NCBI RefSeq assembly: GCF_001189535.1
Contig: NZ_CP012070.1
Coordinates: forward strand, 3,224,001-3,288,000
Length of the DNA: 64,000 nt
Direction of reading: 5' to 3'
Origin: Arsenicicoccus sp. oral taxon 190
Lineage (GTDB): Bacteria > Actinomycetota > Actinomycetes > Actinomycetales > Dermatophilaceae
The translations under genes were made by a program, and so were the position numbers. The notes beneath the pieces are model-generated. The model was given only the letters and a program-made list of their open reading frames with translations, made no database searches and was not told where the DNA came from. This document shows positions 37,113 through 46,795 of the stretch, piece by piece; the stretch's first letter is position 1; every line of letters starts with the position of its first letter.

Positions 37113-38641
37113 CGGAAGATCTCCGACGGCTGGACGGTGTCGTGGTGGCCCGGGTCCTCGCGCATGAAGTGCTTGCGGCCGCCGAGCAGCCAGGTGGCCC
37201 CGGCGAAGACGAGCACGATGGCGACGGCCACGGGCGCGTAGTTGAAGGTGTCGATGGTCACCGGGGAGGCGGGCGGCAGCATGAAGAGGATCACGATGAA
37301 CGCCACCCAGCCGACCGCGACCCACCCGACGAGGGCGCTCCAGCGGCCGAGATTCCACTTCCCGGGCACGAAGTCCGGGTTGATGCGCCGCAGCAGGACG
37401 GGCGTGACGTAGGCGATGTAGAGCCCGATGACGGCGATCGACGTGACGGCGAGGTAGGCCGTGGTGGAGACCAGCGAGGGGCTGGTCAGCACGATCGCCA
37501 TGGCGGTGACGAGCCAGATGGAGTTGGTCGGCGTGCCGGTGCGCGGGTTGACCTTCGACCACCACCGGGACCCGGGCAGCGCGTTGTCACGGCTGAAGGC
37601 GAAGGACATCCGGGAGGCGGAGGTCACGCACGCCATACCGCAGAAGAACTGGGCCACCGCGCAGATCAGGACCAGCATCAGGCCGACCGCGTGCCCCGTG
37701 GCGTCGATGAAGATCTGCGCCGGCGGCAGGCCGATCTCGGTGCCGACCGCCTTGTCGTAGTCCTGGATGGCCGAGGTCACCGCGAGCAGGAGGATCCAGC
37801 CCGCGACGAGGGACACCAGGACCGAGTTGACGATGCCCTTGGGGGCGTTGACGGAGGCGTTGCGCGTCTCCTCCGCCACGTGCGCCGACGCGTCGAAGCC
37901 CGTGAACGTGTATTGGGCCATCAACAGACCGATGAGGAAGACGTAGAGCGGGTTGCCCCACCCGGTGTTGTTGACGAAGTGGGTGAGCGTCCAGCCCGGC
38001 GACTGGTGGTGGTCCGGCACCAGTGCGAGGACGACGAAGATCACCGCGGCGCCCGCGAGGTGCCACCACGCGGAGACGGCCGAGAGGATCTGGACCAGCC
38101 CGACGCCGAAGGCGTTGAGCAGGCCGTGGAGCAGCAGGATGACGCAGAAGCACACGAAGGTCGTGAGCGGCGTGACGTCGACGCCGATGGTCAGGTCCAG
38201 GAAGGCCATCCACGTCGTGGCCGCGCCGAAGTCGACCGCTGCGGTGACGGCGACCTCGCCCAGGAAGTTGAACCACCCCACCACCCAGGCCCACTCGCGC
38301 TTGTGGGTGCGCGCCAGCCGGCCGGCCCAGAAGTAGAGCCCGCCCGCGGTCGGGTAGACCGAGCAGACCTCGGCCATCGCCAGCGCCACGCACAGGACGA
38401 ACACCCCGACCAGCGGCCACCCGAGCGAGATCGCCACGGGGCCACCGGCATTCATGGCGATCCCGAAGGACGTGATGCAGCCGGACAGGATGGAGATGAT
38501 CGAGAACGACACCGCGAAGTTGCTGAAGCCGGACATGGTCCGGTTGAGCTCCTGCTTGTAACCCAGGGCCGCGAGCTGCGCGGCGTCGTCCTCGCTGTAG
38601 TCGGTGTCGTCCCGGCGGGCGAACAGTCGTCGAGCAGCCAC
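37109..38641 (-). CDS. APC superfamily amino acid/amine permease
   Basis: 510 residues with about twelve membrane segments. SNFAVSFSIISILSGCITSF and LVGVFVLCVALAMAEVCSVYPTAGGLYFWAG match the GABA/amino-acid permease branch, and a FTGFDASAHVAEETRNA stretch is the conserved APC segment. First gene of the six-gene operon that runs to 32058. The substrate is inferred to be the amine consumed by the downstream enzymes. GTG start at 38641; the N-terminal 40 residues are cytoplasmic. Confidence 0.9.
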   Translation of the reverse strand: MAARRLFARRDDTDYSEDDAAQLAALGYKQELNRTMSGFSNFAVSFSIISILSGCITSFGIAMNAGGPVAISLGWPLVGVFVLCVALAMAEVCSVYPTAGGLYFWAGRLARTHKREWAWVVGWFNFLGEVAVTAAVDFGAATTWMAFLDLTIGVDVTPLTTFVCFCVILLLHGLLNAFGVGLVQILSAVSAWWHLAGAAVIFVVLALVPDHHQSPGWTLTHFVNNTGWGNPLYVFLIGLLMAQYTFTGFDASAHVAEETRNASVNAPKGIVNSVLVSLVAGWILLLAVTSAIQDYDKAVGTEIGLPPAQIFIDATGHAVGLMLVLICAVAQFFCGMACVTSASRMSFAFSRDNALPGSRWWSKVNPRTGTPTNSIWLVTAMAIVLTSPSLVSTTAYLAVTSIAVIGLYIAYVTPVLLRRINPDFVPGKWNLGRWSALVGWVAVGWVAFIVILFMLPPASPVTIDTFNYAPVAVAIVLVFAGATWLLGGRKHFMREDPGHHDTVQPSEIFR

Positions 38642-38722
38642 GGGGCATCCCTTCTGGCTCAGGGGACCTCGCCGTCAGGGGCGGGGTGGACCCATTGAAC
38701 CGGATGCCCGGGGCCGCGTCAA

Positions 38723-38808
38723 TGGTCTGATCGCAAACCTTTGATCAGACCAGCGGGGTCAGATCGGGCGAGTCCGACCCGTCGAGTCAGACCACGAGAG
38801 TCAGACCA
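38723..38808. promoter_or_regulatory. TCAGACCA operator cluster upstream of the amine operon
   Basis: TGGTCTGATC (38723-38732) and its exact complement (38743-38752) flank a 10-base spacer, and two more TCAGACCA octamers are at 38787-38794 and 38801-38808 (the last includes the ilvE stop). The cluster is 80-170 bp before the permease start. FadR-type GntR regulators bind palindromes of TGGTC/GACCA half-sites. Confidence 0.6.
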
Positions 38809-39904
38809 GGCGGGTCAGCCAGCCGTGGGTGTCCTCGGCGCGGCCGTACTGGATGTCCAGGAGCTGGTTGCGGATCGACAGCGCGATCTTGTCGTCGGAG
38901 GCGGCGGTGCGGTGGTTGACCGAGCCGCCGTTCCAGCGCAGCTCACCGACGGGCGTGATGACCGCGGCGGTGCCGCAGGCGAAGACCTCGGCCAGCTCGC
39001 CGGACTCGGCCGCGTCCTTCCACTCCTGGATGGGGATGCCGCGCTCCTCGGGGGTGAGGCCGAGCTCCGTGGCGATCTGCAGGATGGAGCTGCGGGTGAC
39101 GCCCTCGAGGATCGAGCCGGTGAGCTCCGGGGTCACGAGCCGCCCGTCGCGGTAGACGAGGAAGAGGTTCATGCCGCCCAGCTCCTCGATGTACTCGTGC
39201 GTCGCGGAGTCGAGGAAGACGGCCTGGTCGCAGCCGTTCTCGATGCCCTCGAGCTGGCCGGCGAGGCTGGAGGCGTAGTTGCCGCCGCACTTGGCGGCGC
39301 CCGTGCCGCCGGCGCCGGCCCGGGCGTAGTCGGTGGAGATCCACAGCGTGACCGGCTCCAGGCCGCCGGAGAAGTACGCGCCGGCGGGGGACGCGATCAC
39401 GGCATACGTGACGTCGCGGGCGGGACGCACGCCGAGGAAGGGCTCGGAGGCAAACATGAAGGGGCGCAGGTAGAGCGAGGTCTCCCCCGCCCCGGCGGCC
39501 GGCACCCACGCCTCGTCCGCGGAGACCAGCGCGGTGATGGAGGCGAGGAAGTCCTCGGTCGCGAGCTCGGGCAGGGCGAGCCGGCGGGCGCTGCGCTGCA
39601 TCCGGGCGGCGTTGGCCTCCGGGCGGAAGCACCACACCGAGCCGTCGGCGTGCCGGAACGCCTTGAGCCCCTCGAAGACCTCCTGGGCGTAGTGCAGCAC
39701 CGCCGCGGCGGGGTCTAGCTGGAAGGGACCGTAGGGGCGGATGGCGTCGTCGTGCCAGCCCTCGTCGGTGGTCCAGGTCGCCACGGCCATGTGGTCGGTG
39801 AAGGTCTTGCCGAATCCGGGGTTGGCGAGGATCTGCTCGCGCTCGGCCTCGGGCACCGGGGTGGTGGTGCGCTCCAGCGGGAAGGACAGGGACGGCGTCG
39901 TCAT
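38801..39904 (-). CDS. ilvE: branched-chain amino acid aminotransferase
   Basis: 367 residues. PLP fold-type IV transaminase for the last step of Val/Leu/Ile synthesis. AVLHYAQEVFEGLKAFR, TAAKCGGNYASSL with the Schiff-base Lys (GTGAAKCGGNYA), EELGGMNLF and LEGVTRSSILQIATELG are the signature blocks. AAGGAG precedes the ATG. It follows leuB on the same strand, with a 111-bp gap holding an imperfect hairpin. Confidence 0.95.
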   Translation of the reverse strand: MTTPSLSFPLERTTTPVPEAEREQILANPGFGKTFTDHMAVATWTTDEGWHDDAIRPYGPFQLDPAAAVLHYAQEVFEGLKAFRHADGSVWCFRPEANAARMQRSARRLALPELATEDFLASITALVSADEAWVPAAGAGETSLYLRPFMFASEPFLGVRPARDVTYAVIASPAGAYFSGGLEPVTLWISTDYARAGAGGTGAAKCGGNYASSLAGQLEGIENGCDQAVFLDSATHEYIEELGGMNLFLVYRDGRLVTPELTGSILEGVTRSSILQIATELGLTPEERGIPIQEWKDAAESGELAEVFACGTAAVITPVGELRWNGGSVNHRTAASDDKIALSIRNQLLDIQYGRAEDTHGWLTRLV

Positions 39905-39969
39905 GGGGTGCTCCTTGTCGCACGGGGATCGCCTCGAAGGCTACCGCGCCATCCGAGACCAGGATCTAC

Positions 39970-40024
39970 CTGAGGTGGGCACATCGGCCTGGGGTGCTGA
40001 CCCGGGCCGACGTGACTACCTCAG
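39970..40024 (-). terminator. imperfect hairpin between leuB and ilvE
   Basis: Nineteen-base arms 39970-39988 and 40006-40024 match at 16 of 19 positions; the first arm on the transcript includes the leuB stop. Terminator or attenuating structure between the two genes. Confidence 0.45.
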
Positions 40025-41086
40025 GCAGGTCACGATGGCGCGGCCGATCTCCTCGGTGGACCGGGCCGAGCCGTCCCGGGCCTCCAGGTCGGCGTGGACG
40101 GCCTGCTCGACGCGGGCGGCGAGCTCGTCGTGGCCGACGTGCCGCAGCAGCAGCGCGACGGACAGGATCGCGGCGGTCGGGTCGGCCTTGCCCTGCCCGG
40201 CGATGTCGGGCGCCGAGCCGTGCACGGGCTCGAACATCGACGGGTTGGTGCGGGAGGGGTCGATGTTGCCGCTGGCGGCGAGCCCGATGCCGCCCGAGAC
40301 GGCGGCGGCGAGGTCGGTCAGGATGTCGCCGAAGAGGTTGTCCGTCACGATCACGTCGAAGCGCCCGGGGTCGGTCGTGAGGAAGATCGTGGCGGCGTCG
40401 ACGTGCAGGTAGTCGACAGTGACCTCGGGGAACTCGGCGGCCACGGCCTCGACGGTCCGGCGCCACAGGTGCCCGGCGTGCACCAGCACGTTGTGCTTGT
40501 GGACCAGCGTGAGCGTGCGGCGGGGACGCCCCTGCGCGCGGGCGAAGGCGTCGCGCACCACCCGCTCCACGCCGTAGGCCGTGTTGACGCTGACCTCGGT
40601 CGCGATCTCGTGCGGGGTGCCGACGCGCAGGGCGCCGCCGTTGCCGACATACGGCCCCTCGGTGCCCTCGCGCACCACCACGAAGTCGAACCCGTCCGGA
40701 GCGACGCGCTCCAGGTCGAGCGGGCTCTGCGCCCCGGGGTACAGGATGGACGGCCGCAGGTTGACGCAGTGGTCGAGCGCGAAGCGCAGCGGCAGCAGCA
40801 CCCCCCGCTCCAGGACCCCGGAGGGCACGCTCGGGTCGCCGATCGCGCCGAGCAGGATCGCGTCGTGCCCGCGCAGCGCGGTCAGGTCCGCCTCGGTGAG
40901 CGTCTCACCGGTCTCGTGCCAGCGGCGCGCGCCGAGATCGTATGTCGTCGTGCGGATCTCGACCTCAGCGCTGTCGGCCACCGCCTGCAGCACCCGCAAC
41001 CCCTCGGCCACGACCTCGGGGCCGATGCCGTCACCCCCGACGACGGCGAGGTCGAGGGTGGTCGGTGCTGCTGGCTGGCTCGTCAT
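40016..41086 (-). CDS. leuB: 3-isopropylmalate dehydrogenase
   Basis: 356 residues. NAD-dependent oxidative decarboxylation of 3-isopropylmalate. GGDGIGPEVVAEGLRVL at the N-terminus, VREGTEGPYVGNGG, the HKHNVLVHAG lysine region, and TDNLFGDILTDLAAAVSGGIGLAASGN with HGSAPDIAGQG define the family. Shorter IPMDH of the actinobacterial type. Start ATG 41086. Confidence 0.95.
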   Translation of the reverse strand: MTSQPAAPTTLDLAVVGGDGIGPEVVAEGLRVLQAVADSAEVEIRTTTYDLGARRWHETGETLTEADLTALRGHDAILLGAIGDPSVPSGVLERGVLLPLRFALDHCVNLRPSILYPGAQSPLDLERVAPDGFDFVVVREGTEGPYVGNGGALRVGTPHEIATEVSVNTAYGVERVVRDAFARAQGRPRRTLTLVHKHNVLVHAGHLWRRTVEAVAAEFPEVTVDYLHVDAATIFLTTDPGRFDVIVTDNLFGDILTDLAAAVSGGIGLAASGNIDPSRTNPSMFEPVHGSAPDIAGQGKADPTAAILSVALLLRHVGHDELAARVEQAVHADLEARDGSARSTEEIGRAIVTCLR

Positions 41087-41139
41087 GCCACCACCCTAGG
41101 AGGGTCGTCTCAGTCCGCAGACGCACGTCTCAGGATGTG

Positions 41140-41173
41140 ACGACGCCCCGAGCAGCGATGCTCGGGGCGTCGT
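41140..41173 (-). terminator. terminator after the small ORF
   Basis: Perfect 15-base arms (41140-41154 and 41159-41173) around GCGA, 12 bases beyond the stop of the 28-codon ORF. Confidence 0.78.
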
Positions 41174-41185
41174 GCGGAGGAGGGA

Positions 41186-41272
41186 TCAGCGACCGTCAGA
41201 GGTGTGGCCCTGCTCGCGCAGGTCCATCGACTCCTGAAGGGCGCGGCGGACGGCGATCTGCTCTTCGGACAT
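41186..41272 (-). CDS. 28-residue hypothetical microprotein
   Basis: A short ATG frame encoding a hydrophilic, helix-prone peptide that begins MSEEQIAVRRALQESMD and ends in GHTSDGR. It sits 57 bp after selB on the same strand and has its own strong terminator. The RBS is weak (GGATCC about 10 bases upstream). It is too short for statistical support; position and terminator are the reasons to list it. No function is proposed. Confidence 0.45.
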   Translation of the reverse strand: MSEEQIAVRRALQESMDLREQGHTSDGR

Positions 41273-41329
41273 GGCTCGAGGATCCGGCACGTCCTAGCAT
41301 CTGGTCACTCCGTCTCACGATGCAGACGG

Positions 41330-43101
41330 CTAGCGCACGACCTGACGGTGGGTCGGGTCCGTGCGGCGGGTCCAGCCGCGCGCGTCCAGATGCTCCAGCA
41401 GCGGGATGACGACCCGCCGCGTCGTGCCCAGCGCCTGCCGGGCCGCACTGGTCGTGAACGGCTGCTCCAGCCGGGCCAGCTCGCGCATCGCCCGGGCCGG
41501 CCCGGTCGGCAGCAGCACGATGTCGTCGACCAGCCGCACGACGCGCCCGGCCGCCTCGGCCGCCGCGAGCTGCCGGGCGCCCAGCCCCCAGGCGTCGAGC
41601 TGACCGCGCTCGGGCGCGGCGAAGGGGCTGTCCGCCAGCTGCTGCTCCAGGGCGCGCAGCCCGGCCTCGGCCGGGCCCAGCGACGGCGTGGTGCCGGGGC
41701 GACTGACCCGGCCCTCGCTGGTGTCGAGGTCGGCGGCGGCGGCCACCTCACGCAGCACGGCCAGGTCGGGAGCCCCGAGGTGCCGCCGGGCCTGCTCCAT
41801 GGGCACCCAGGGGTCCATGGGGTGCTCCTGCCGGCGGCGCTCCACGAGGGCCAGCAGGTCGGCCTGCCACTGACGCCAGGCCCGCTCCGACACGAGCCAC
41901 TCGCCGACGCGGAGCACGCCCGCCAGGTCGGCCCGCAGCTCGCTCGGGCCGACCCCGAGGGCGGCGAGCTCGCGCGGGAGCATGGCGCCCCGACGGTCGA
42001 CCTCAACGGCGACGTCGACGCGGGCGTCGGCGATCGCCAGCGACTCCGCCCGGCGGCCCGCGGCGCCGCGCCGCGCGAGCTCGGGAGGGTCGGCGTCCAG
42101 CACGGTGGCCCCGGCCACGACGACCCGGCGCCCCGGGTCGCGGACGATGAGCCGGTCCCCGGCCTGCAGCGGCAACGCCTCGGGCAGCCGCAGCCGCGCG
42201 AAGCTGCCGCCGAGCGGTCGCACCCGCGCCGACCAGGCGCCCGACCCGACGTGCACCATGACGTCGAGGGGCAGCCCGGTCACGTCGACGCCGTGCACGT
42301 CGACGTCGACCTGGTCGGTCAGGTGCCACGCCTGCGGGGTCAGCAGCACCCCGCCCCGGTGGACGTCCTGCGGGGCGACCGAGCGCAGGTTGACGGCGAC
42401 GCGGGCCCGCGCCGGCACCATGTCGTAGTCCTCGCCGAGCGCCTGCAGCCCCCGCACCCGCACCCGGCGACCGCGCAGCTCCAGCTCGTCGCCGACGCAG
42501 AGCGTCCCCTCCCCCAGCGTCCCCGTGACCACGGTGCCCGCGCCGGCGATGGTGAACGACCGGTCGATCCAGAGCCGGACCCTGGCTGCCTGGTCGGGCT
42601 CGGGCAGCCGCGCCACGAGGCGCCGCAGCGCCGAGCGCAGCTCCTCGATGCCCGCGCCGGTCTGCGCCGACACGGCGAGCGCCTCCACCTCGCCCAGGCT
42701 GGAGCGGGCGACCCGCTGGCGCGCCTCCGCGAGCGCCGGGCCCGGGTCGGCGAGGTCGCTGCGCGTGACGACCAGCAGCCCGTGGCGCAGCCCGAGCGCG
42801 TCGACGGCGCCGAGGTGCTCCTCGCTCTGGGTGCGCCACCCCTCGTCGGCGGCGACGACGACCAGCACGGCCGGCGACGGACCCAACCCGGCGAGCATGT
42901 TGCCGATGAAGCGTTCGTGGCCGGGCACGTCGACGAAGGCCAGGCGTTCGCCGGAGTCCAGCGACGCCCAGGCGAATCCGAGGTCGATGGTCATGCCGCG
43001 GCGACGTTCCTCCGCCCAGCGGTCGGGCTCCATCCCGGTGAGCCGGCGGACCAGCGTCGACTTGCCGTGGTCGACGTGCCCGGCGGTGGCGACGACGTGC
43101 A

Positions 43102-43105
<4 letters not shown>
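41330..43105 (-). CDS. selB: selenocysteine-specific elongation factor
   Basis: 591 residues. Delivers Sec-tRNA-Sec to UGA codons marked by a SECIS element. TAGHVDHGKSTLVRRLTG is the G1 loop, DVPGHERFI G3, and TRSDL G4; domains II-III follow, and from about residue 350 the C-terminal winged-helix repeats that bind SECIS RNA (ELAALGVGPSEL, RQALGTTRRVVIPLLEHLD). The ATG overlaps the selA stop (ATGA). The G2 region reads RRRGMTIDLGF, as in SelB. Confidence 0.95.
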
Positions 43106-44433
<1,328 letters not shown>

Positions 44434-44571
44434 GCTCCGAGCCTATGCCGCCCGGCGGTGGAGGGCAGCGAGCGCTCGTTTCACCCCACTCTTGCACTCT
44501 GCGTAACCTTCCAGCACTCTCGGTAGTTGGACTCAGCAGAAGGCCCGTGACGACGCCCAGGAGGACCCGCG

Positions 44572-45339
44572 GTGAGAGCGACCCCACGCACCTTCGCCCT
44601 GGCCGCGACCCTGCTGCTCGCCGCCCTGGGCGCAGGCTGCAGCGCTCCCCCGGCCCCGGCCGCCGAGGGCCGAGGCGTGCTCGCCGCGCCGGCCGCCCCG
44701 ACCCTCGCCAGACCCGCCCGTATGGCGCTCCCAAGCCCGCCTCCCGCCCCGCTGCCCACCCCGCCGCTGCGGACCGCGCTCGAGGGCCGCTCATGCGACG
44801 AGATCGTCCGCGCCGTCAACGGATCCGCAGCGCGGTGCGTGGACGTCGGCGACCCGGCGCTGCGGGCCCAGACCGTGGCGGGCGGCGACGTCACGGTCGG
44901 CCTGACCGACGAGGACCAGCACGTCGTCGTGCTGCGGGAGCTCTCCACCGAGGACACCTACCTGGTCGCGATGCACGAGCGTGGGCACCAGGAGCTGCGG
45001 CAGCGGTGCGACACCTGGACCTGCGGGGACCGACTGACCGCGGCCCTCGGGACGACCCGCGGGGCGTGGGCCGACGGTCCGTACTTCGACCGCGTGGCGG
45101 AGATCGCGGCCTCCACCTGGGCGCGCTGCCACGGCGCGGACAACCCGCGCTACGGGTACCGCCTCAGCTGCACCGACCTCGCGCGCGCCCTGGACACCGA
45201 GGCGACCGCGCGGGAGCGCTCGGCCGAGCAGCTGCGCGAGTTCGACGCCGCGTGGGCGCGCTACCACCAGGCCTACGAGCGGTACCGGGCGACGCAGGCG
45301 GGGGTGCTGGGGGCACCGGCCGCCGCGACATCACACTGA
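44572..45339 (+). CDS. lipoprotein with HExxH motif, putative zinc peptidase
   Basis: 255 residues. The N-terminal signal ends in a lipobox (LGAGC, Cys23), followed by a Pro/Ala-rich spacer of about 45 residues. HERGH at residues 135-139 fits HExxH, and several Cys pairs follow (CDTWTCGD, CHGADNPRYGYRLSC). No further metalloprotease signature is clear, so peptidase activity is a guess. GTG start. Surface location next to an L,D-transpeptidase suggests an envelope role. Confidence 0.65.
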   Translation: MRATPRTFALAATLLLAALGAGCSAPPAPAAEGRGVLAAPAAPTLARPARMALPSPPPAPLPTPPLRTALEGRSCDEIVRAVNGSAARCVDVGDPALRAQTVAGGDVTVGLTDEDQHVVVLRELSTEDTYLVAMHERGHQELRQRCDTWTCGDRLTAALGTTRGAWADGPYFDRVAEIAASTWARCHGADNPRYGYRLSCTDLARALDTEATARERSAEQLREFDAAWARYHQAYERYRATQAGVLGAPAAATSH

Positions 45340-45386
45340 TAGACACGCTAAGTGACATTTGATTACTTTGCGTACATGATGGAGAC

Positions 45387-46190
45387 ATGCCCTCCTTCAC
45401 CCGGTTCACCCGTTTCCTCCTCGCCGCGCCGCGACCTGCCCGCACCGCCCGGCCTCGCCTCATCGGCCTCACCACCCCATCCCGCGCCCGCTCGGCCGCT
45501 GCCCTCACCGCCCTCGGTCTCGCGCTCGGCCTCGGGTCCCCCGCCCACGCGGCCGCCGCTCCCCGCCCCAGCGCCGCCCGCGCGGTCTACGCCCCGGGCA
45601 CCTGGGTCAGCCAGCTGCAGTCCACCCAGGTCATGGTGGCGGACCGCACCGCCGGCACCCGTGGCACCTGGGCCCGCTACTCCTGGAACGGATCTCGCTG
45701 GGTCCGCGTGGACAGCCCCGCCGCCGCCGTCTTCGGCCGCGGCGGCGTCGTCCCGTCCGCACAGCGCCGTCAGGGCAGCAACGCCACCCCGGCGGGCACC
45801 TTCGGTCTGGTCACCGCCTTCGGCGCGGGCAACCCGGGCACCCGCATGCCCTACCGCACCGTCACCGGCTGCAGCTGGTGGATCCAGGACCCGACCCAGC
45901 GCGACTACAACCGGTGGCGGGAGTCCTGCGCCCTGCCCGCCGGCGTGGCCGGACGCTCGGAGCACCTCGCCGACTACGTCCGGTCCGGGCTCTACCGCCA
46001 GGCCGTCGCGATCCGCTACAACTACACGACCCCCAACCGCTACGGTGCGCACTCCGGCGCCGGGATCTTCCTGCACTACGCCCAGAGCTACACCGGCGGC
46101 TGCGTCGGCATCACCAGCATGGCCGAGCTGACCGCCACGGTCCGCTGGCTCGATCCGGCGCGCCAACCGGTCATCGTCATCAAGGCCTGA
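45387..46190 (+). CDS. secreted L,D-transpeptidase family protein
   Basis: 267 residues. A positively charged N-region and hydrophobic segment ending in SPAHAA (residues about 34-57) indicate Sec export. The YkuD-like catalytic block is H230 (GIFLHYAQSY) followed by TGGCVGIT with Cys239, the HX8-GC/S pattern. It would form or edit peptidoglycan cross-links. The 47 bp before it is AT-rich (TTTGATTACTTTG), a likely promoter. Start ATG 45387. Confidence 0.82.
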   Translation: MPSFTRFTRFLLAAPRPARTARPRLIGLTTPSRARSAAALTALGLALGLGSPAHAAAAPRPSAARAVYAPGTWVSQLQSTQVMVADRTAGTRGTWARYSWNGSRWVRVDSPAAAVFGRGGVVPSAQRRQGSNATPAGTFGLVTAFGAGNPGTRMPYRTVTGCSWWIQDPTQRDYNRWRESCALPAGVAGRSEHLADYVRSGLYRQAVAIRYNYTTPNRYGAHSGAGIFLHYAQSYTGGCVGITSMAELTATVRWLDPARQPVIVIKA

Positions 46191-46211
46191 CCCCGCGGCA
46201 CACATCGTGGA

Positions 46212-46258
46212 GATCGGGGAACCTCGGTAGCGCCATGGGGACGCGGGGTTCCCCGATC
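46212..46258. repeat. inverted repeat after the L,D-transpeptidase gene
   Basis: Perfect 12-base arms GATCGGGGAACC (46212-46223) and GGTTCCCCGATC (46247-46258) with a 23-base loop, 22 bp after the transpeptidase stop. Likely its terminator. Confidence 0.7.
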
Positions 46259-46290
46259 CCGTGCCGTCCCGACTGGTCGCACCGCCGGGT

Positions 46291-46321
46291 CGCCCCGCCG
46301 GTCATCGCGACCGGCGGGGCG
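46291..46321 (-). terminator. tRNA-Sec terminator hairpin
   Basis: Twelve-base arms CGCCCCGCCGGT/ACCGGCGGGGCG (46291-46302 and 46310-46321), starting 10 bases after the tRNA-Sec CCA on the minus strand. Confidence 0.78.
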
Positions 46322-46331
46322 TTGTGGCTGG

Positions 46332-46427
46332 TGGCGGAGGCGGACGGGAATCGAACCCGCCTGCGACGGATGCCGCCGCACACCGGTTTTGAAGACCGGG
46401 AGGGCCACCAGGCACCTGTACGCCTCC
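46332..46427 (-). tRNA. selC: tRNA-Sec (TCA)
   Basis: 96 nt with an encoded CCA. Anticodon stem CCGGT/ACCGG with loop CTTCAAA gives the UCA anticodon. A long variable arm of eight base pairs (TGCGGCGG/CCGTCGCA with CAT loop), an 8-position acceptor branch and G73 are the selenocysteine tRNA features. T-loop TTCGATT. GGC/GCC bases beyond the ends extend the acceptor pairing and may aid processing. Confidence 0.95.
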
Positions 46428-46487
46428 GCCGCAGATCGTACCTGCCGAGGGCCCCACCGGCGGGGCGGTCCGGAGTACGGTCGAACC

Positions 46488-46775
46488 ATGGCACCGAGCA
46501 AGCAGGACCGCAGCGAGGACCCCGGCCCCAGCGTCAAGGACAAGGAGCTCTACGAGACGCTCCGCGACGAGGGCAACAGCAAGGAGAAGTCCGCCCGCAT
46601 CGCCAACGCCGCCGCCAGGGACGGGCGTTCGGCGGTCGGCGAGCGTGGCGGGGAGCACGGCAGCTACGACGACTGGACCAAGGACGACCTGCTCCGGCGC
46701 GCCCGGGAGCTCGACATCGAGGGGCGGTCGTCGATGACCAAGGAGGAGCTCGTCGACGCCCTGCGCCGGCACTGA
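46488..46775 (+). CDS. small protein with DUF7218 and Rho-N/SAP-like domains
   Basis: 95 residues, highly charged. Residues about 15-50 (VKDKELYETLRDEGNSKEKS) match the short DUF7218-type domain; residues 60-95 (DWTKDDLLRRARELDIEGRS, then KEELVDALRRH) look like the Rho N-terminal/SAP helix-extended-helix fold that binds nucleic acid. Common in actinobacteria, uncharacterised. It lies between tRNA-Sec and selD. Start ATG 46488. Confidence 0.78.
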   Translation: MAPSKQDRSEDPGPSVKDKELYETLRDEGNSKEKSARIANAAARDGRSAVGERGGEHGSYDDWTKDDLLRRARELDIEGRSSMTKEELVDALRRH

Positions 46776-46795
46776 GCCGTTCTACAGTGGCGGGC

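Noticed and set aside
46335..46430. Pseudogene or ordinary tRNA at the Sec locus
   Set aside because: Long variable arm, UCA anticodon and extended acceptor fit tRNA-Sec.
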